DNA of 37,824 bases from a virus. Each line of letters begins with the position of its first letter. Position 1 is the first letter of the stretch. The notes below the pieces were generated by a model that had not been told where the DNA came from, did not search any database, and was given only the letters and a program-made list of their open reading frames with translations. Where the stretch lies: positions 1-37,824 of the IMG/VR virus record IMGVR_UViG_3300007960_000062; one strand, written 5' to 3'. The translations under genes were made by a program, and so were the position numbers. This document shows positions 15,501 through 24,228 of this stretch, in pieces.

Positions 15501-17774
15501 GTCGAAGTTGGAAAGCGCGAACATCGTATTGTCGCCGCCGATTTCGCCGTCTTCAATCTCCCGCGCCATGCGCTGTGCATCAATCGCATCACGCAATTGC
15601 CCGTCCGGCACACGCTCGCCAGCACCATCCAGAAGTTCTTCCGTGAGCGCGCGGGCTTCCGGGCCGTTCGGGTCATCGATCAAACGCGGCTCATCGGACG
15701 AGCGTCGTGTCAGAGCGTCAACGCCTTCGTTATCCAGCGCATCCATAATCCGGCGATCGAAGGCATCCATGACGCGCTGTAGCGGCTGGCCTTCATCTGC
15801 CGCCCGTGCCGCCTGGCGCATGAACCGATTGGCAACCGTACCCGGCGTCATCATCGCCCGCACCACAGCACTGTCCATTTCATCGATCGGCAGCGCGCCA
15901 AGAAACTCCGAACCGACCGGCCCCAAGCCATCAAGGCCATTGCTCACGCCGCCCAGAATAATCGCTTGCGTCTGCTCCATGTCGGCTTCGTCGCGAAGCG
16001 CATCACCGATTTCTTGGCGAACCGCTGCCGGACTATCGTCCTCGAGGCGCCCAACCCGCTCGGCAATGCCAGCGTGCCGCGTTGGGTCTTCCACCAGATC
16101 AGCCACAAGAGCGCCAGCACGCGGGCTGAGATCACCCGCTTCGACCATATCGAATGCGTTATCCGACAGGCGGGATAACAGCCGCGCCGTCGTCAGTGTG
16201 TCGGGCAGGTTTGAATCGATCAGGTCCGGCATACCACGAAGCAACCGCGCCGCTTCCATGCCGCGTATTGTGCCGTCCTGCAGGTTCTTCTTGATGCCGA
16301 CCTTGCGCGCATCATCGAGCGTCCAGCCATCCTTCTCACGCAGCAGGATCGCTTCTGCATCGGCTTTCACGTCTTCTGCATCCGCCATGGCTTTGCGCTG
16401 CCGACCGTCAACCAGAATACGCTTGCCGCCTTGTTCCTCGAACGCGATCACGCGGCCGACGTTATCCGTGTCCAGGCGGCCTTGCCGTTCCAGATCGGTC
16501 ACACGCGCCCTGAGACTTTCGACATCGGCTTCCGCCTTGCGCAGATCGAGCATCACCTTGGATGCCTGCCTATCGCCGATCGTGAACTCACCCGGCAGTT
16601 CGGCATCATCTGCCAGCCTTGGAGATCGTGCATCCGGCGTCGGGTCAGGGATACGCGGTGGCGGTTCCGCTTCGTCCATCGTGGAGCGGTATGCTTGCAG
16701 CAATGCGCGCTCGCGGGCTCCATCGTCAACGCCTTCTAGATGAACCGTTGTCATCAGGTCAACATAGTCTTCAGCGCCATTCAACGCGCCGCGAACCGCT
16801 GGTTCTTGGTCAATCCCTACTTTGGCCGCGAACTCACGCGCTGCATCGATATCACCGGATTCCACACGCTCGATCAGCTCCGGTTCGATCTTTGGTGGTG
16901 CTTCTGGCGCCGCTGCTGGTTCCGAATCCCTGACCTTCGGCTCCTCTATGCCCAACACCCGACGCCCTGCCTGGACGCCGGCCTTCCCGCCTCGCCAGAT
17001 ACTACGGCCGCCTGCATCAACCAGAAACCCGAACGCCGCGGCTGACGCAACATCCATCGCCGCGTGGCCGATCCCGGACGGCAAACCGATCTGATTGCGC
17101 TGGTATTGCACATAAGGCTGTAAGGCCGCTTCCACGGCCGCATTATAGGCACCTGATCTCAATGCCATCATGGCAATGCCTCGAAGCCCCGGCCCCGCCG
17201 CCCCCATCGGACCAACCAACATCGCTGCGGCGTTCGTTGGATCAACAAGCATGGCGCCCATGCTGCCCGCCATCATAGCCGGATACTTGAGCCAGCCCTG
17301 ATATGCATCCATGCGTTCTTGCATCGTCTGTTCTGCACGCCGGCCGATCAATGCCGCATCTGAGCGAATGTCAGCTTCAGGATCAATGTAGTTCTTCAGC
17401 TCTGGATGTTTCTCAAACAGCTCCAGCTCACGCTTGCGGAAATCATCATAGATCGACCCGGTGCTGCCATCGACAAGACGATTGACGGATTGTGCCAGCC
17501 GCCCGAAATTCGTCATGCGCTCCGGGTTTTGCAGCTCCTGTCCGGTAACGCGCTTGTATATCTCGATGCGCTTATCATATGCTTCTTCAGAGCGCGCCCA
17601 GCTTGCGTTGACGTTACGGCCTAGTGCATCAGCTTTGAACGTCGAAGTAACGATATCCCACGTTGATGGTTCATTGTTCCCGACAAATGCGCCATCCTCA
17701 TCGACAATCGACTCCGACTGAACCGAGTCTTGCGCATCACGGAGGTTGATTGTGCTGATTGGTCCGAAGTCCAT
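12561..17774 (-). CDS. Giant polyvalent virion protein: ParB/DdrB-like, nucleotidyltransferase, zincin and two ART-like domains
   Basis: The ATG at 17774 (MDFGPISTI) follows AAAGG by seven bases, giving 1737 residues. Residues about 165-260 are hydrophobic (SMGAMLVDPTNAAAMLVG). About 410-640 resembles the DdrB-type ParB domain (RVIAFEEQGGKRILVDGRQR near 440-460). About 760-960 is a first ADP-ribosyltransferase-like cassette starting DTEQVWYNGS. About 1045-1110 has VHLVGSTARGEVGRDIDLVY, the GS...DxD signature of polymerase-beta-type nucleotidyltransferases. Residues 1283-1287 are HEEIH with a later Glu-rich ETIAEMFADR, a zincin-like metallopeptidase. About 1419-1650 is a second ART-like cassette starting DTEQVWYHGT. 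Such mosaics are known as polyvalent proteins, delivered with phage DNA to act on the host at once. Catalysis is inferred from motifs only. ART segments are visibly more AT-rich than their surroundings. Confidence 0.85.
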   Translation of the reverse strand: MDFGPISTINLRDAQDSVQSESIVDEDGAFVGNNEPSTWDIVTSTFKADALGRNVNASWARSEEAYDKRIEIYKRVTGQELQNPERMTNFGRLAQSVNRLVDGSTGSIYDDFRKRELELFEKHPELKNYIDPEADIRSDAALIGRRAEQTMQERMDAYQGWLKYPAMMAGSMGAMLVDPTNAAAMLVGPMGAAGPGLRGIAMMALRSGAYNAAVEAALQPYVQYQRNQIGLPSGIGHAAMDVASAAAFGFLVDAGGRSIWRGGKAGVQAGRRVLGIEEPKVRDSEPAAAPEAPPKIEPELIERVESGDIDAAREFAAKVGIDQEPAVRGALNGAEDYVDLMTTVHLEGVDDGARERALLQAYRSTMDEAEPPPRIPDPTPDARSPRLADDAELPGEFTIGDRQASKVMLDLRKAEADVESLRARVTDLERQGRLDTDNVGRVIAFEEQGGKRILVDGRQRKAMADAEDVKADAEAILLREKDGWTLDDARKVGIKKNLQDGTIRGMEAARLLRGMPDLIDSNLPDTLTTARLLSRLSDNAFDMVEAGDLSPRAGALVADLVEDPTRHAGIAERVGRLEDDSPAAVRQEIGDALRDEADMEQTQAIILGGVSNGLDGLGPVGSEFLGALPIDEMDSAVVRAMMTPGTVANRFMRQAARAADEGQPLQRVMDAFDRRIMDALDNEGVDALTRRSSDEPRLIDDPNGPEARALTEELLDGAGERVPDGQLRDAIDAQRMAREIEDGEIGGDNTMFALSNFDRDPVTPGLDMSKEARLQRARDMGFDTEQVWYNGSAVAPKSFDLSFANKYNRNPGDIVGVWFSESRKRAEWYSQRHADKYNYRRQRKLRTLLDKIIGRKPSFDSAYAPGAITDVYIKPGNQVTIDMNIPENQERMVSLVKKAIDDGADTIVLKDHHDILEFDANGKQYYPDELIVLDPSNIRSVNAAFDPARSDSSNLMFALSGNQPPGNFTDMGRNLIRQDELGYYSKALEAARSIKQEKGTPEQMLSQLRKAGVKEAEIDAVGLDKVLAQSPLDKYASNLIGKDIVNVHLVGSTARGEVGRDIDLVYDLGNRPLPSDPIDAAEQVTSIIEGIDKTIDLDSYDSFFKVGDRYFHASSGAGREIVENTSYAMEQAGKPSVALGSKQQITKSAIIEHLERSRVEVREAVMDEGQPLFANPRAPDPRQQEMAMQLRQQAMEGGLTSMGDPQARSLTPLATYDWPDVRRGLDEIIARLPDEVRFEVEDRLVFRDNRSGQSYALDGYFDPDEMLIKVSLASNDPVRMARHEEIHAYRQLGLLRDEEWDAFTRFARENGMREQYGVDGKYGEVYGRRYNDPDRLESALMEETIAEMFADRVGAGRSFGATIDGIIDRIVKFVSEVRQMLGMKGYARIEDVFRRIESGEVGARSPQMEADRMAMFADKPITPGLDMSQEARLQRARDMGFDTEQVWYHGTIEDFDAFGTGGGSKSANPEGAYAFSMSPDIASSYTRPLGIPSREGQRIDRELDKARFDFENKNQGEILKNLRRLRKEESARVGKSPEGENIIPVYLRYSNPLEIDAAGRMWTNVNDGVYRGSQAALEGADIAKDIPTLTSEAMNAGHDALIVRNVIDPGNNSSHIVSDTIIIFDPSNIRSVNAAFDPAHEGSSKLMYSFAGERAATADHRALDQAKQMEAEGLSREDVWRETGWFRGVDGKWQSGAETLPQVEAMTNVDAHTLASMEMGEASRMNQVGEAVGACKR

Positions 17775-17789
17775 CAGAAAGCCTTTGTT

Positions 17790-18080
17790 ATGAGCGATTG
17801 TGCAATCATTGCTTACTTTGTTGTCCGGGCCATGCTTCCCGAGCCAGCCGTCGATATCGTCCAAAAAGAAGGCAGCATGCAGCGCTGCGAACGCCTGCAA
17901 AAAACTGCCGTAGCCAAAGCCGAACTGGGCAAGCCTCCCTGGTTCGGCGGCATGCCATTGCTCACCATCAACTGCATACCCTGCGCGAAGTATTACGATA
18001 AGACGCAATACCAGATGGTGGACGGACTCCTAAACTTTCAGCGCAAACTACTAAAGCGCGAACTCTCTAAGGCGAAATAA
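17790..18080 (+). CDS. Candidate moron gene, opposite strand to the late operon
   Basis: This ORF of 96 codons on the plus strand fills almost exactly the 307-base gap between two giant minus-strand genes. Its stop lies one base from the stop of the convergent 967-aa gene, and its start is 15 bases from the start of the divergent 1737-aa gene. The product has a hydrophobic start (CAIIAYFVVRAML), a central KPPWFGGMPLLTINCIPC with a CxxC, and a basic helical tail (LLNFQRKLLKRELSKAK). The opposite-strand frame here is also open, but it would only extend the giant protein with unconvincing sequence lacking its SD. No family is recognised. Position and orientation fit a moron. The SD is weak and no clear own promoter was found. 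Confidence 0.55.
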   Translation: MSDCAIIAYFVVRAMLPEPAVDIVQKEGSMQRCERLQKTAVAKAELGKPPWFGGMPLLTINCIPCAKYYDKTQYQMVDGLLNFQRKLLKRELSKAK

Positions 18081-18081
18081 T

Positions 18082-20985
18082 CTATTCCTGCACAAACCAT
18101 TCCTTGCGCCGACGCTTCAGGATCGGGCGCACCGTTGCAAAGTCCAAAACATAGTCTTGACCGTCCGGGGATTTATACGTTTCAAGAACCCCATCTTCGC
18201 CCTCGCGCGCCAGAATATATTTTCCTGTACCCGTAGAGATATAGGAAGCGTTTTTGAGTTCTGCTTCGGTCATATGCCGTCCGGTCAATGTTACCGGTCT
18301 AACCGGCAAATCTTTGATCTTCATCAGGGCCATGACATCATCAAAGCGATCCGTCCGAACATCATGAGGCACAATCACCTTATGCTGTGTAACGCCGTCC
18401 CATCCCGCGCCACGGTAGCCGACGCCACCATAGGAAACCCCACCCACCTCGCGCGCACCGATCAATTCGCTCAAAATCTTTCGATACTCCGAACTGTTAT
18501 AGTCAGCACCGCCGCTCCAACCTTTTTCGCGCGCCTTCGCTTCATATGCCGCATTGGCAAGAGCGATGATAGTATCGCCCGCCGTAGTGGAATGTTTGAA
18601 CACATCACCGAACACAGTCGTCATGTCCGCACGTGCTGCCGTTGCTGAAGGTGCCATGGGCTTGAACGTCTTGCCCAGCACTTTAGGCAACATCATGCCC
18701 TGCTCCGCATAGCTTGCGACCTGCGTCTTCCCCATCACAACGACATGACCGCCAAGCATGGCCGCTTGCGGTGCCTGATCGGACAATTCCTTCAACGCCA
18801 CGCGCGCGGTGTCTTGACCCCACACCGCAGTCATGTCCTTGGCGAGCGCGCCGATCGACAGCTTGCCGCTTTCCAATGCCTTGGCGTAGGCATCACGCTC
18901 CGTCTTGGTAAACACCTGCATTGGTATTGCAAACCGCTGCGACGTAGCTTGAGCCACTTCCAGACGGGTTTGCATGGATTCAGGATTACCGATGCGCAGC
19001 GGCTGCACGTCCTGACCGGTGGCGCGGGCTGCCCATTGGATCGCGTTATCCTTGAGTGCCGTGCGTTGTGCTGCAACGAACTTTTCGACAGTCTCAAGCG
19101 TCTTGCGCTGGCCGACAGTTGGGGGCGACTTCGCAAAGCGCTCGCGCATGTCTGTCAGATACTGCTCGTTGAGAGCAACCGGGTTCTGCTGAAGCGTCGA
19201 TGTCAGCTTTTGAAACCCGACAAGGCCATTGTACTCAGCAGCCAAGTCCTTATTGCCGCTCGCTGCAATCATGCCACGCAATCCCTGCATCTGGACCGCC
19301 GGCAACGAATAGCCTTCCGCCGCGTTGTCCTTCAGTTCCTTGATCATGCCGACAACAGCGCCTTGGAATCGGGCCTGGTATTCCGGCATCTTCTGCATAA
19401 GGGCGCGTTGCAGCATCGTGCCGGATGATTGCGGTGATTGGGCTGTCTGCGTGCTTGTGGCTGACGGCGTTTCGCCTGCAACCTGCGTCGATCTGCCAAA
19501 TCCATTCTTTCGGATATACTCAACCGCATCCATAGCCTCAGTTGCTTTTCTATGGCCGACCGCAACCTCGCCATGACCAAAAACATTCTTTTCAGAAAAT
19601 CCATGCTGCTGCGCCAGCTGGGCTGTAAGAGCATGCGCCGCCTTGATCTGAGCCGGTGTCGCCTTCCCTCCTTTCGGGGTCATAAGGCCGATGCCGATCG
19701 AGTTGCGGTTGCTGAGATACCTTGCCGCATCACCATCTCGCCCTCGACCCCGGCCAGCGTGATTCATTACACTATCGCCAGCGAAATCAATCACCTTGCC
19801 GTTGCGATCGATGTAGTAATTATATCCTGTGTTCGACTTATTCGCCCATGACGCCAAACCATCCATTTGGGTGCCGCCTTCTGTGTAGTGCATGATGACA
19901 CCACGAACAGGCCGCGTCCTCGGATGTCCTACCGTGCGGCGTCCTTTGTATTTTTCAATCGCCACCTCATACGCTATCGCTGCCTGCTTCTGGTCCACCT
20001 TGCTCGGAGTGGGTGGCATCTTGTCTTGTGGGCGTTCTGCTGCCTGCGGCTCCGGCGGTGTAATCCGCCCCAACGATGTGCCCGGCTTTTGTGCTTCATC
20101 TTGCGGCCCAACACCGGGCGGCGGCGTGTCGCCTTCCTGTATAGTGCTTTCTTGCGGCCCTACGCCCGGCGGCGGGACATCTGCCTGGCTTGCCGCGTTA
20201 TCCGGCGCCTGGTTTTGCGTCTCGCCGTTGATTATCCGTTGTGCAATGGACAGAGCCCGCGCCGCGCCCGCCCCACCATAGGACTTAGACAAGCGGTCAA
20301 GCAGTGACACCGCGGCTTTGGTATTCAAGCCTCGCAGCTGATCCTTGATTTGGTCCGGCAGCTTCAGTTCATTGATGATCGCATCTGTGCCCTGCTGCAC
20401 AGCCGTAAACCGCTGCCCGAACTTCTCTTCAAACTGCGGATCGGTCGGGTCGATATAATACGGGTCTTTCGGATCGAACGTGCGGTCGAATTTGGCCCAT
20501 TCCGATGTGACAGCCGATTGCGTGCGGTTGACCGTGCGCTGGCGCACAAACATATTGCCATCGTTCATCGCACGGTTGCGATACGAACCGCGCAACCGCT
20601 CTTCCCATATCTGATGCTTTAGACGATCAGATTCATTTCGAAATGTTACCTTGCCTCGCAACTCATTGAATCGGCCTTCGTTGTATTCAGCACGCTTTGC
20701 CTGCCAATCGTTCGGATCATCCTTATCAACGTTGTAGTTCGCCTTGGATTGCAGATAGTTCTCCTCAAGCCCGTTGGCGACCTGGATACGCTTCAGCTGA
20801 TCTTCGAGCGCCGCGTTCTCGTTGTCCGTGCCGAACGCGCCTTCGAGCCCAGAGCCGAGCTGGCCAATCCCGCGGCCAAGCTGCTGCATTGCCCGCCCCG
20901 GCGCCGTGCCGTAGCTTGCAGGGATATGCGGTTGACTTTGGATGTTGAGCGCGATCGCGGGATCAGCGCGCGGGATTTTGACCAT
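18082..20985 (-). CDS. Virion ejection protein with embedded peptidoglycan amidase domain (967 aa)
   Basis: Residues about 1-260 are charged and helical (GLEENYLQSKANYNVDKDD and the segment after it). About 265-340 is a Pro/Gly/Gln linker containing two PPPGVGPQ repeats. About 355-495 is an Ami_2/PGRP-like amidase: VIMHYTEGG with the first zinc His, NHAGRGRG, SIGIGLM and FGHGEVAVGHRK with a late His. The rest (500-967) is helical, with a more globular C-terminus. A wall-cutting domain inside an internal virion protein lets the phage open the peptidoglycan during DNA entry, comparable in role to the transglycosylase of T7 gp16. This amidase is distinct from the endolysin at 3805-4710. The gene follows the gp14-like gene with no gap. 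Confidence 0.83.
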   Translation of the reverse strand: MVKIPRADPAIALNIQSQPHIPASYGTAPGRAMQQLGRGIGQLGSGLEGAFGTDNENAALEDQLKRIQVANGLEENYLQSKANYNVDKDDPNDWQAKRAEYNEGRFNELRGKVTFRNESDRLKHQIWEERLRGSYRNRAMNDGNMFVRQRTVNRTQSAVTSEWAKFDRTFDPKDPYYIDPTDPQFEEKFGQRFTAVQQGTDAIINELKLPDQIKDQLRGLNTKAAVSLLDRLSKSYGGAGAARALSIAQRIINGETQNQAPDNAASQADVPPPGVGPQESTIQEGDTPPPGVGPQDEAQKPGTSLGRITPPEPQAAERPQDKMPPTPSKVDQKQAAIAYEVAIEKYKGRRTVGHPRTRPVRGVIMHYTEGGTQMDGLASWANKSNTGYNYYIDRNGKVIDFAGDSVMNHAGRGRGRDGDAARYLSNRNSIGIGLMTPKGGKATPAQIKAAHALTAQLAQQHGFSEKNVFGHGEVAVGHRKATEAMDAVEYIRKNGFGRSTQVAGETPSATSTQTAQSPQSSGTMLQRALMQKMPEYQARFQGAVVGMIKELKDNAAEGYSLPAVQMQGLRGMIAASGNKDLAAEYNGLVGFQKLTSTLQQNPVALNEQYLTDMRERFAKSPPTVGQRKTLETVEKFVAAQRTALKDNAIQWAARATGQDVQPLRIGNPESMQTRLEVAQATSQRFAIPMQVFTKTERDAYAKALESGKLSIGALAKDMTAVWGQDTARVALKELSDQAPQAAMLGGHVVVMGKTQVASYAEQGMMLPKVLGKTFKPMAPSATAARADMTTVFGDVFKHSTTAGDTIIALANAAYEAKAREKGWSGGADYNSSEYRKILSELIGAREVGGVSYGGVGYRGAGWDGVTQHKVIVPHDVRTDRFDDVMALMKIKDLPVRPVTLTGRHMTEAELKNASYISTGTGKYILAREGEDGVLETYKSPDGQDYVLDFATVRPILKRRRKEWFVQE

Positions 20986-21471
20986 CTATCCGATCTTCAA
21001 TGCTGCGCCAAAATTGCCGCCGCCAAGCCCCTTGGCAGCACCGCCGAGACCGCCAAGCAACGTGCCGGCAGCGGCCAGCTTGCCAGCCTTGCGCTGTGAC
21101 TTGGCCTCGTATTCCTCCTGCCGCGCCTTGTTCTCATGCGCGACAGCCTTGGATTCCGCATTCGTGTAATTGGTCGATTGATCAATGTTGCGAGCTTCTG
21201 CGGTATCCGTGAACACCGACATAGCCGAGCCAAAGAAAGGATCAACGCCGGCCGCTGAATATCCCGCCGTCTGTTGACCCTGGAGCTTGTCGTATTTCTC
21301 GCCGATACGCTCGGATTCCTGCAAGCCTTCCTGGCGCCGCGAGCGCGCGTTGATCTTCTCGACCTTCGCATTGTATTCGTGATTCGCCGCCTGTGCGTTC
21401 GCGGCCTGCATCTGGCCGGCCGCCGACACTGCGGCGCCAACCAAGCCAAGAGCGGCGGCAGGGGCGCACAT
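20986..21471 (-). CDS. Small internal virion protein, T7 gp14-like
   Basis: The 161-residue protein starts MCAPAAALGLVGAAVSAAG, a hydrophobic helix. It continues with a charged Ala/Gln/Glu-rich helical body (YNAKVEKINARSRRQEGLQE) and ends with a Gly/Ala/Leu-rich hydrophobic stretch (LAAAGTLLGGLGGAAKGLGG). This membrane-active layout and its place directly after the tail tube B gene match T7 gp14 and related internal core proteins, which insert in the outer membrane at ejection. The start overlaps the upstream stop as TGATG. The stop is adjacent to the start of the amidase-containing ejection gene, so the three are probably translated together. Confidence 0.78.
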   Translation of the reverse strand: MCAPAAALGLVGAAVSAAGQMQAANAQAANHEYNAKVEKINARSRRQEGLQESERIGEKYDKLQGQQTAGYSAAGVDPFFGSAMSVFTDTAEARNIDQSTNYTNAESKAVAHENKARQEEYEAKSQRKAGKLAAAGTLLGGLGGAAKGLGGGNFGAALKIG

Positions 21472-24227
21472 CAGCCCGTCACCGATTGTTCAACGACGAT
21501 GCCGCTCAAATAAAACGGCAAGGGCTCGTCATGCTCGATGCGTATCGCCACTTCCTTCCCCCATCCGCCGTCCGTATCAAGTTCAATATACCCGTCTTTC
21601 AGCGGCGGCGATGTATCCATCGGGTCAGCTTCCACACGATAAACCAAGCTCTTACCCGCCGATAGTTGATTGGCTGCATTAGGCTCATCAGCGTTGCGCA
21701 CGCGCACCTTGCCGCCGAGCGATTGGATCACGCGCACATAGACTTGGCTGACGCGCTTGGACCGCGATTGTGCAGTGCCGGCTTGTGCACCTGCCTCGAT
21801 CTCGGTCGGTTCGATCACCATCGTATAGGGATACCCGATCGTCACCGTCGTGCCCGCCACCGGCAATGTCAGACTGCCGGTCGCCGATACCGTGCCCGTT
21901 TCGACCGCGCCGTTGATCAGCATCGTCACGTCTTCCCCGCGCAAGTGCCACAGCCCGGTGATGGTCGATGTTTCCGAGCCTGAATAGGTCAGGTGACTAT
22001 CAAGCAGCTTGGCATCCGCCTTGGCGTCTACATTCTCGCGGAACCGCTTGCCGAGCACTTCGACATAGGCCACCGTGCCGCCATCAATCGTGCGGTTGAC
22101 CTGACACCATAGCTCATCTGAATCCACGCCAGCCGTGACCTCGATCTCCTTGATCAGAGCCCCGGTTCCGGCCAGCGCGTGGCGGTGCCACGGCACAACT
22201 TCTTGCTCGCGCTGATACGTCATCGACGCTAGTTCGCCGTCCGAGCGCAACACCCATATCAGCCGTTCCGGCGTGCGCTGGTACGCAACCTTGATCGCAC
22301 CTTCTCCAAGGATGTGTTCGGAAAATACCGTCAGGTCAACCGAGTTGAACCGATCATCGGAGAACGAATAGGCAAACTCTCTGAGCCGTAGCGAAGCATT
22401 ATCCGGCTCGCCTTCACGCTCACAGTAGAGCACCGCCTGGTCTACATGGACAGGCAGAACATTTGCTGAGCCAACATCGGTTTGCTGAGTGGCTTTGACG
22501 TTCGACGGGCTGAGTGCTTCCTGCTGACTGGACGCCGCGATTGCAAACTCGCCCGACGACGTGCCAGAAATGAGAGCCCGACGCCCCGACATCCAACGGA
22601 TGATATCGCCCTGACCGGCCGGCAGCCGGTAAGCAAGTGCATCGTCATCGTCGTCACCATCCTCGAAATCTTCGAAGGTGCCCGATCGCGTGCCCCATAT
22701 AACGGTTGGATCGTAGTCGGTGCCACCTGTGAACAGCCGCTGCTCGAATAGCGTAATAGCGTTTGGAAACCCGCGATAGTCTGACCATGCCCCCTCTTGC
22801 CAGTAGGTTGTCGCGCCATTGAAACGAACCGAACCGCCGCTCGAATAAGCCGTGTACCCGGACGTATCAACACCGGACAATTCGAACGTAGTGGAGGCAA
22901 CGTTTGCCACGGTGAAGGCAACATTGTTGACCTCCGTCATGCCGACGACGCTTTCAAGCGTAACGACATCGCCATTCGCCAAACCATGCGCCGTTGATGT
23001 CGTCACGACGCCGGGATTGGCTTGTGTAATACCGCTGATCGTTTTGGTTTCACCCGCGATCGATTCAGGCATCTGATAGCGCACGATCGTAGCCGTCACC
23101 TGTGTTGATGACGTATAAGCCGTGATCTGCATCACGCAATAGCCTGGATGCAGGAAGTTGCTGTCAAAATAGACCGTTCCAGATGACGAACCATGCACAC
23201 GCACCGTGCCCGATGTGTGCTCTGGCACTCTGTTGAACGTGGCCCAATTCGATGCGCCCGTCAGATTGGATATGCCGTAAATATTGCCTTGATACGTGTA
23301 GACGTTGCCGCTTGCGAGCGACTTGGTGCTGTCACCGAGCGCCGCGCCGGCAATACCAGAGCCGCCGCCTTCCTCGTACAGTCGGAAGTAGCCGCCGACC
23401 ATATCCGATGTGAAATAAGCACTGGCCGCCGTCATCGTAAACGTCGTGCCCACGGTGTAGGTGCCAAATGCCGTCACGCTTGTATCAAACGACGATGGCG
23501 TCATCGTCAGCGTATCATCCGCGTTGATCGTGCGGAATGGCCCGGTCGTGATCGATGGCTCCGTCAGCGTCCAGGACGTATCCGATAGCCGCGACAGCTT
23601 GCGGATGGGATGCGCCGGATGCACGATATACATGACATCGCGAACCGTCACGACTTGCAACTTCTGGATTTGCGCGGTCGTGTAGGTGGTTGTCAGTTCA
23701 ACGATCTCGCCCGCATTGCCGCCCGATGAATACGCCGTGTAACCCGAGCTATCGACGCCGGACAGTTCAAACGTGTTGGTTGATTGATTAGCAACCGTGA
23801 ACCACCGGTTATTGACTTCGGTCATGCCCGCAACCGATGTCACATAAACCTTGTCACCATTCGAAAAGTTATGGCTCGCGCTCGTCACAACAGCCGGGTT
23901 GGCCTGCGTGATGCCGGTGATGGTCTTGGCCGAATGCGTGATGATGCCCTTGTCTTTGCAAAACCACACGAAGTTATTCCCGAACACCAGCATATAGCTC
24001 TGTTCGGTCGAATACTGAAACCTGATGAACCGGTGACGGTCGGTCGATGGCAGTTCGACAACGTGCTGCGTACCGGAGCGCTTATAGGCACCGCCCTGCA
24101 CCGCGACGATCGCGTTCTCTAGCGCACGGCAACCGTTCTTGACCTTCGACACTTCCGGCCGCGCCCAGATCCGTTGCGAGACTTCGCCGCCGGTGAAATT
24201 ATTAACGATCGCGTTGACTTTGGCCAA
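21471..24227 (-). CDS. Tail tubular protein B / stubby tail protein (gp12-like) with FCCH-type repeats
   Basis: The 918-residue protein begins MAKVNAIVNNFTGGEVSQRI and has NGCRALENAIVAVQGGAYKRSG, typical of podovirus tail nozzle proteins. Two repeats of about 70 residues, near 100-171 and 395-465, share GMTEVNN, FTVAN, TFELSGVD and SGYTAYSSGG. These are the E1-FCCH-like modules often seen in such proteins. Other regions (RGFPNAITLFEQRLFTGG, SGTSSGEFAIAAS) are hallmarks of the family. The protein would form the nozzle of the short tail. The start is TTG at 24227 with GAGG seven bases upstream, one base after the TGA of the gp11-like gene. Confidence 0.9.
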   Translation of the reverse strand: MAKVNAIVNNFTGGEVSQRIWARPEVSKVKNGCRALENAIVAVQGGAYKRSGTQHVVELPSTDRHRFIRFQYSTEQSYMLVFGNNFVWFCKDKGIITHSAKTITGITQANPAVVTSASHNFSNGDKVYVTSVAGMTEVNNRWFTVANQSTNTFELSGVDSSGYTAYSSGGNAGEIVELTTTYTTAQIQKLQVVTVRDVMYIVHPAHPIRKLSRLSDTSWTLTEPSITTGPFRTINADDTLTMTPSSFDTSVTAFGTYTVGTTFTMTAASAYFTSDMVGGYFRLYEEGGGSGIAGAALGDSTKSLASGNVYTYQGNIYGISNLTGASNWATFNRVPEHTSGTVRVHGSSSGTVYFDSNFLHPGYCVMQITAYTSSTQVTATIVRYQMPESIAGETKTISGITQANPGVVTTSTAHGLANGDVVTLESVVGMTEVNNVAFTVANVASTTFELSGVDTSGYTAYSSGGSVRFNGATTYWQEGAWSDYRGFPNAITLFEQRLFTGGTDYDPTVIWGTRSGTFEDFEDGDDDDDALAYRLPAGQGDIIRWMSGRRALISGTSSGEFAIAASSQQEALSPSNVKATQQTDVGSANVLPVHVDQAVLYCEREGEPDNASLRLREFAYSFSDDRFNSVDLTVFSEHILGEGAIKVAYQRTPERLIWVLRSDGELASMTYQREQEVVPWHRHALAGTGALIKEIEVTAGVDSDELWCQVNRTIDGGTVAYVEVLGKRFRENVDAKADAKLLDSHLTYSGSETSTITGLWHLRGEDVTMLINGAVETGTVSATGSLTLPVAGTTVTIGYPYTMVIEPTEIEAGAQAGTAQSRSKRVSQVYVRVIQSLGGKVRVRNADEPNAANQLSAGKSLVYRVEADPMDTSPPLKDGYIELDTDGGWGKEVAIRIEHDEPLPFYLSGIVVEQSVTG

Positions 24228-24228
24228 G

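Noticed and set aside
15334-16743. Long plus-strand ORF of 469 codons
   Set aside because: It lies antisense to the giant protein gene, is extremely rich in Ser, Arg and Ala, and has no recognisable motif; it is a shadow of GC-rich coding on the other strand.
17775-18008. 78-residue N-terminal extension of the polyvalent protein
   Set aside because: The good SD is at 17774, and the extension has the composition of a shadow of the plus-strand ORF at 17790-18080.
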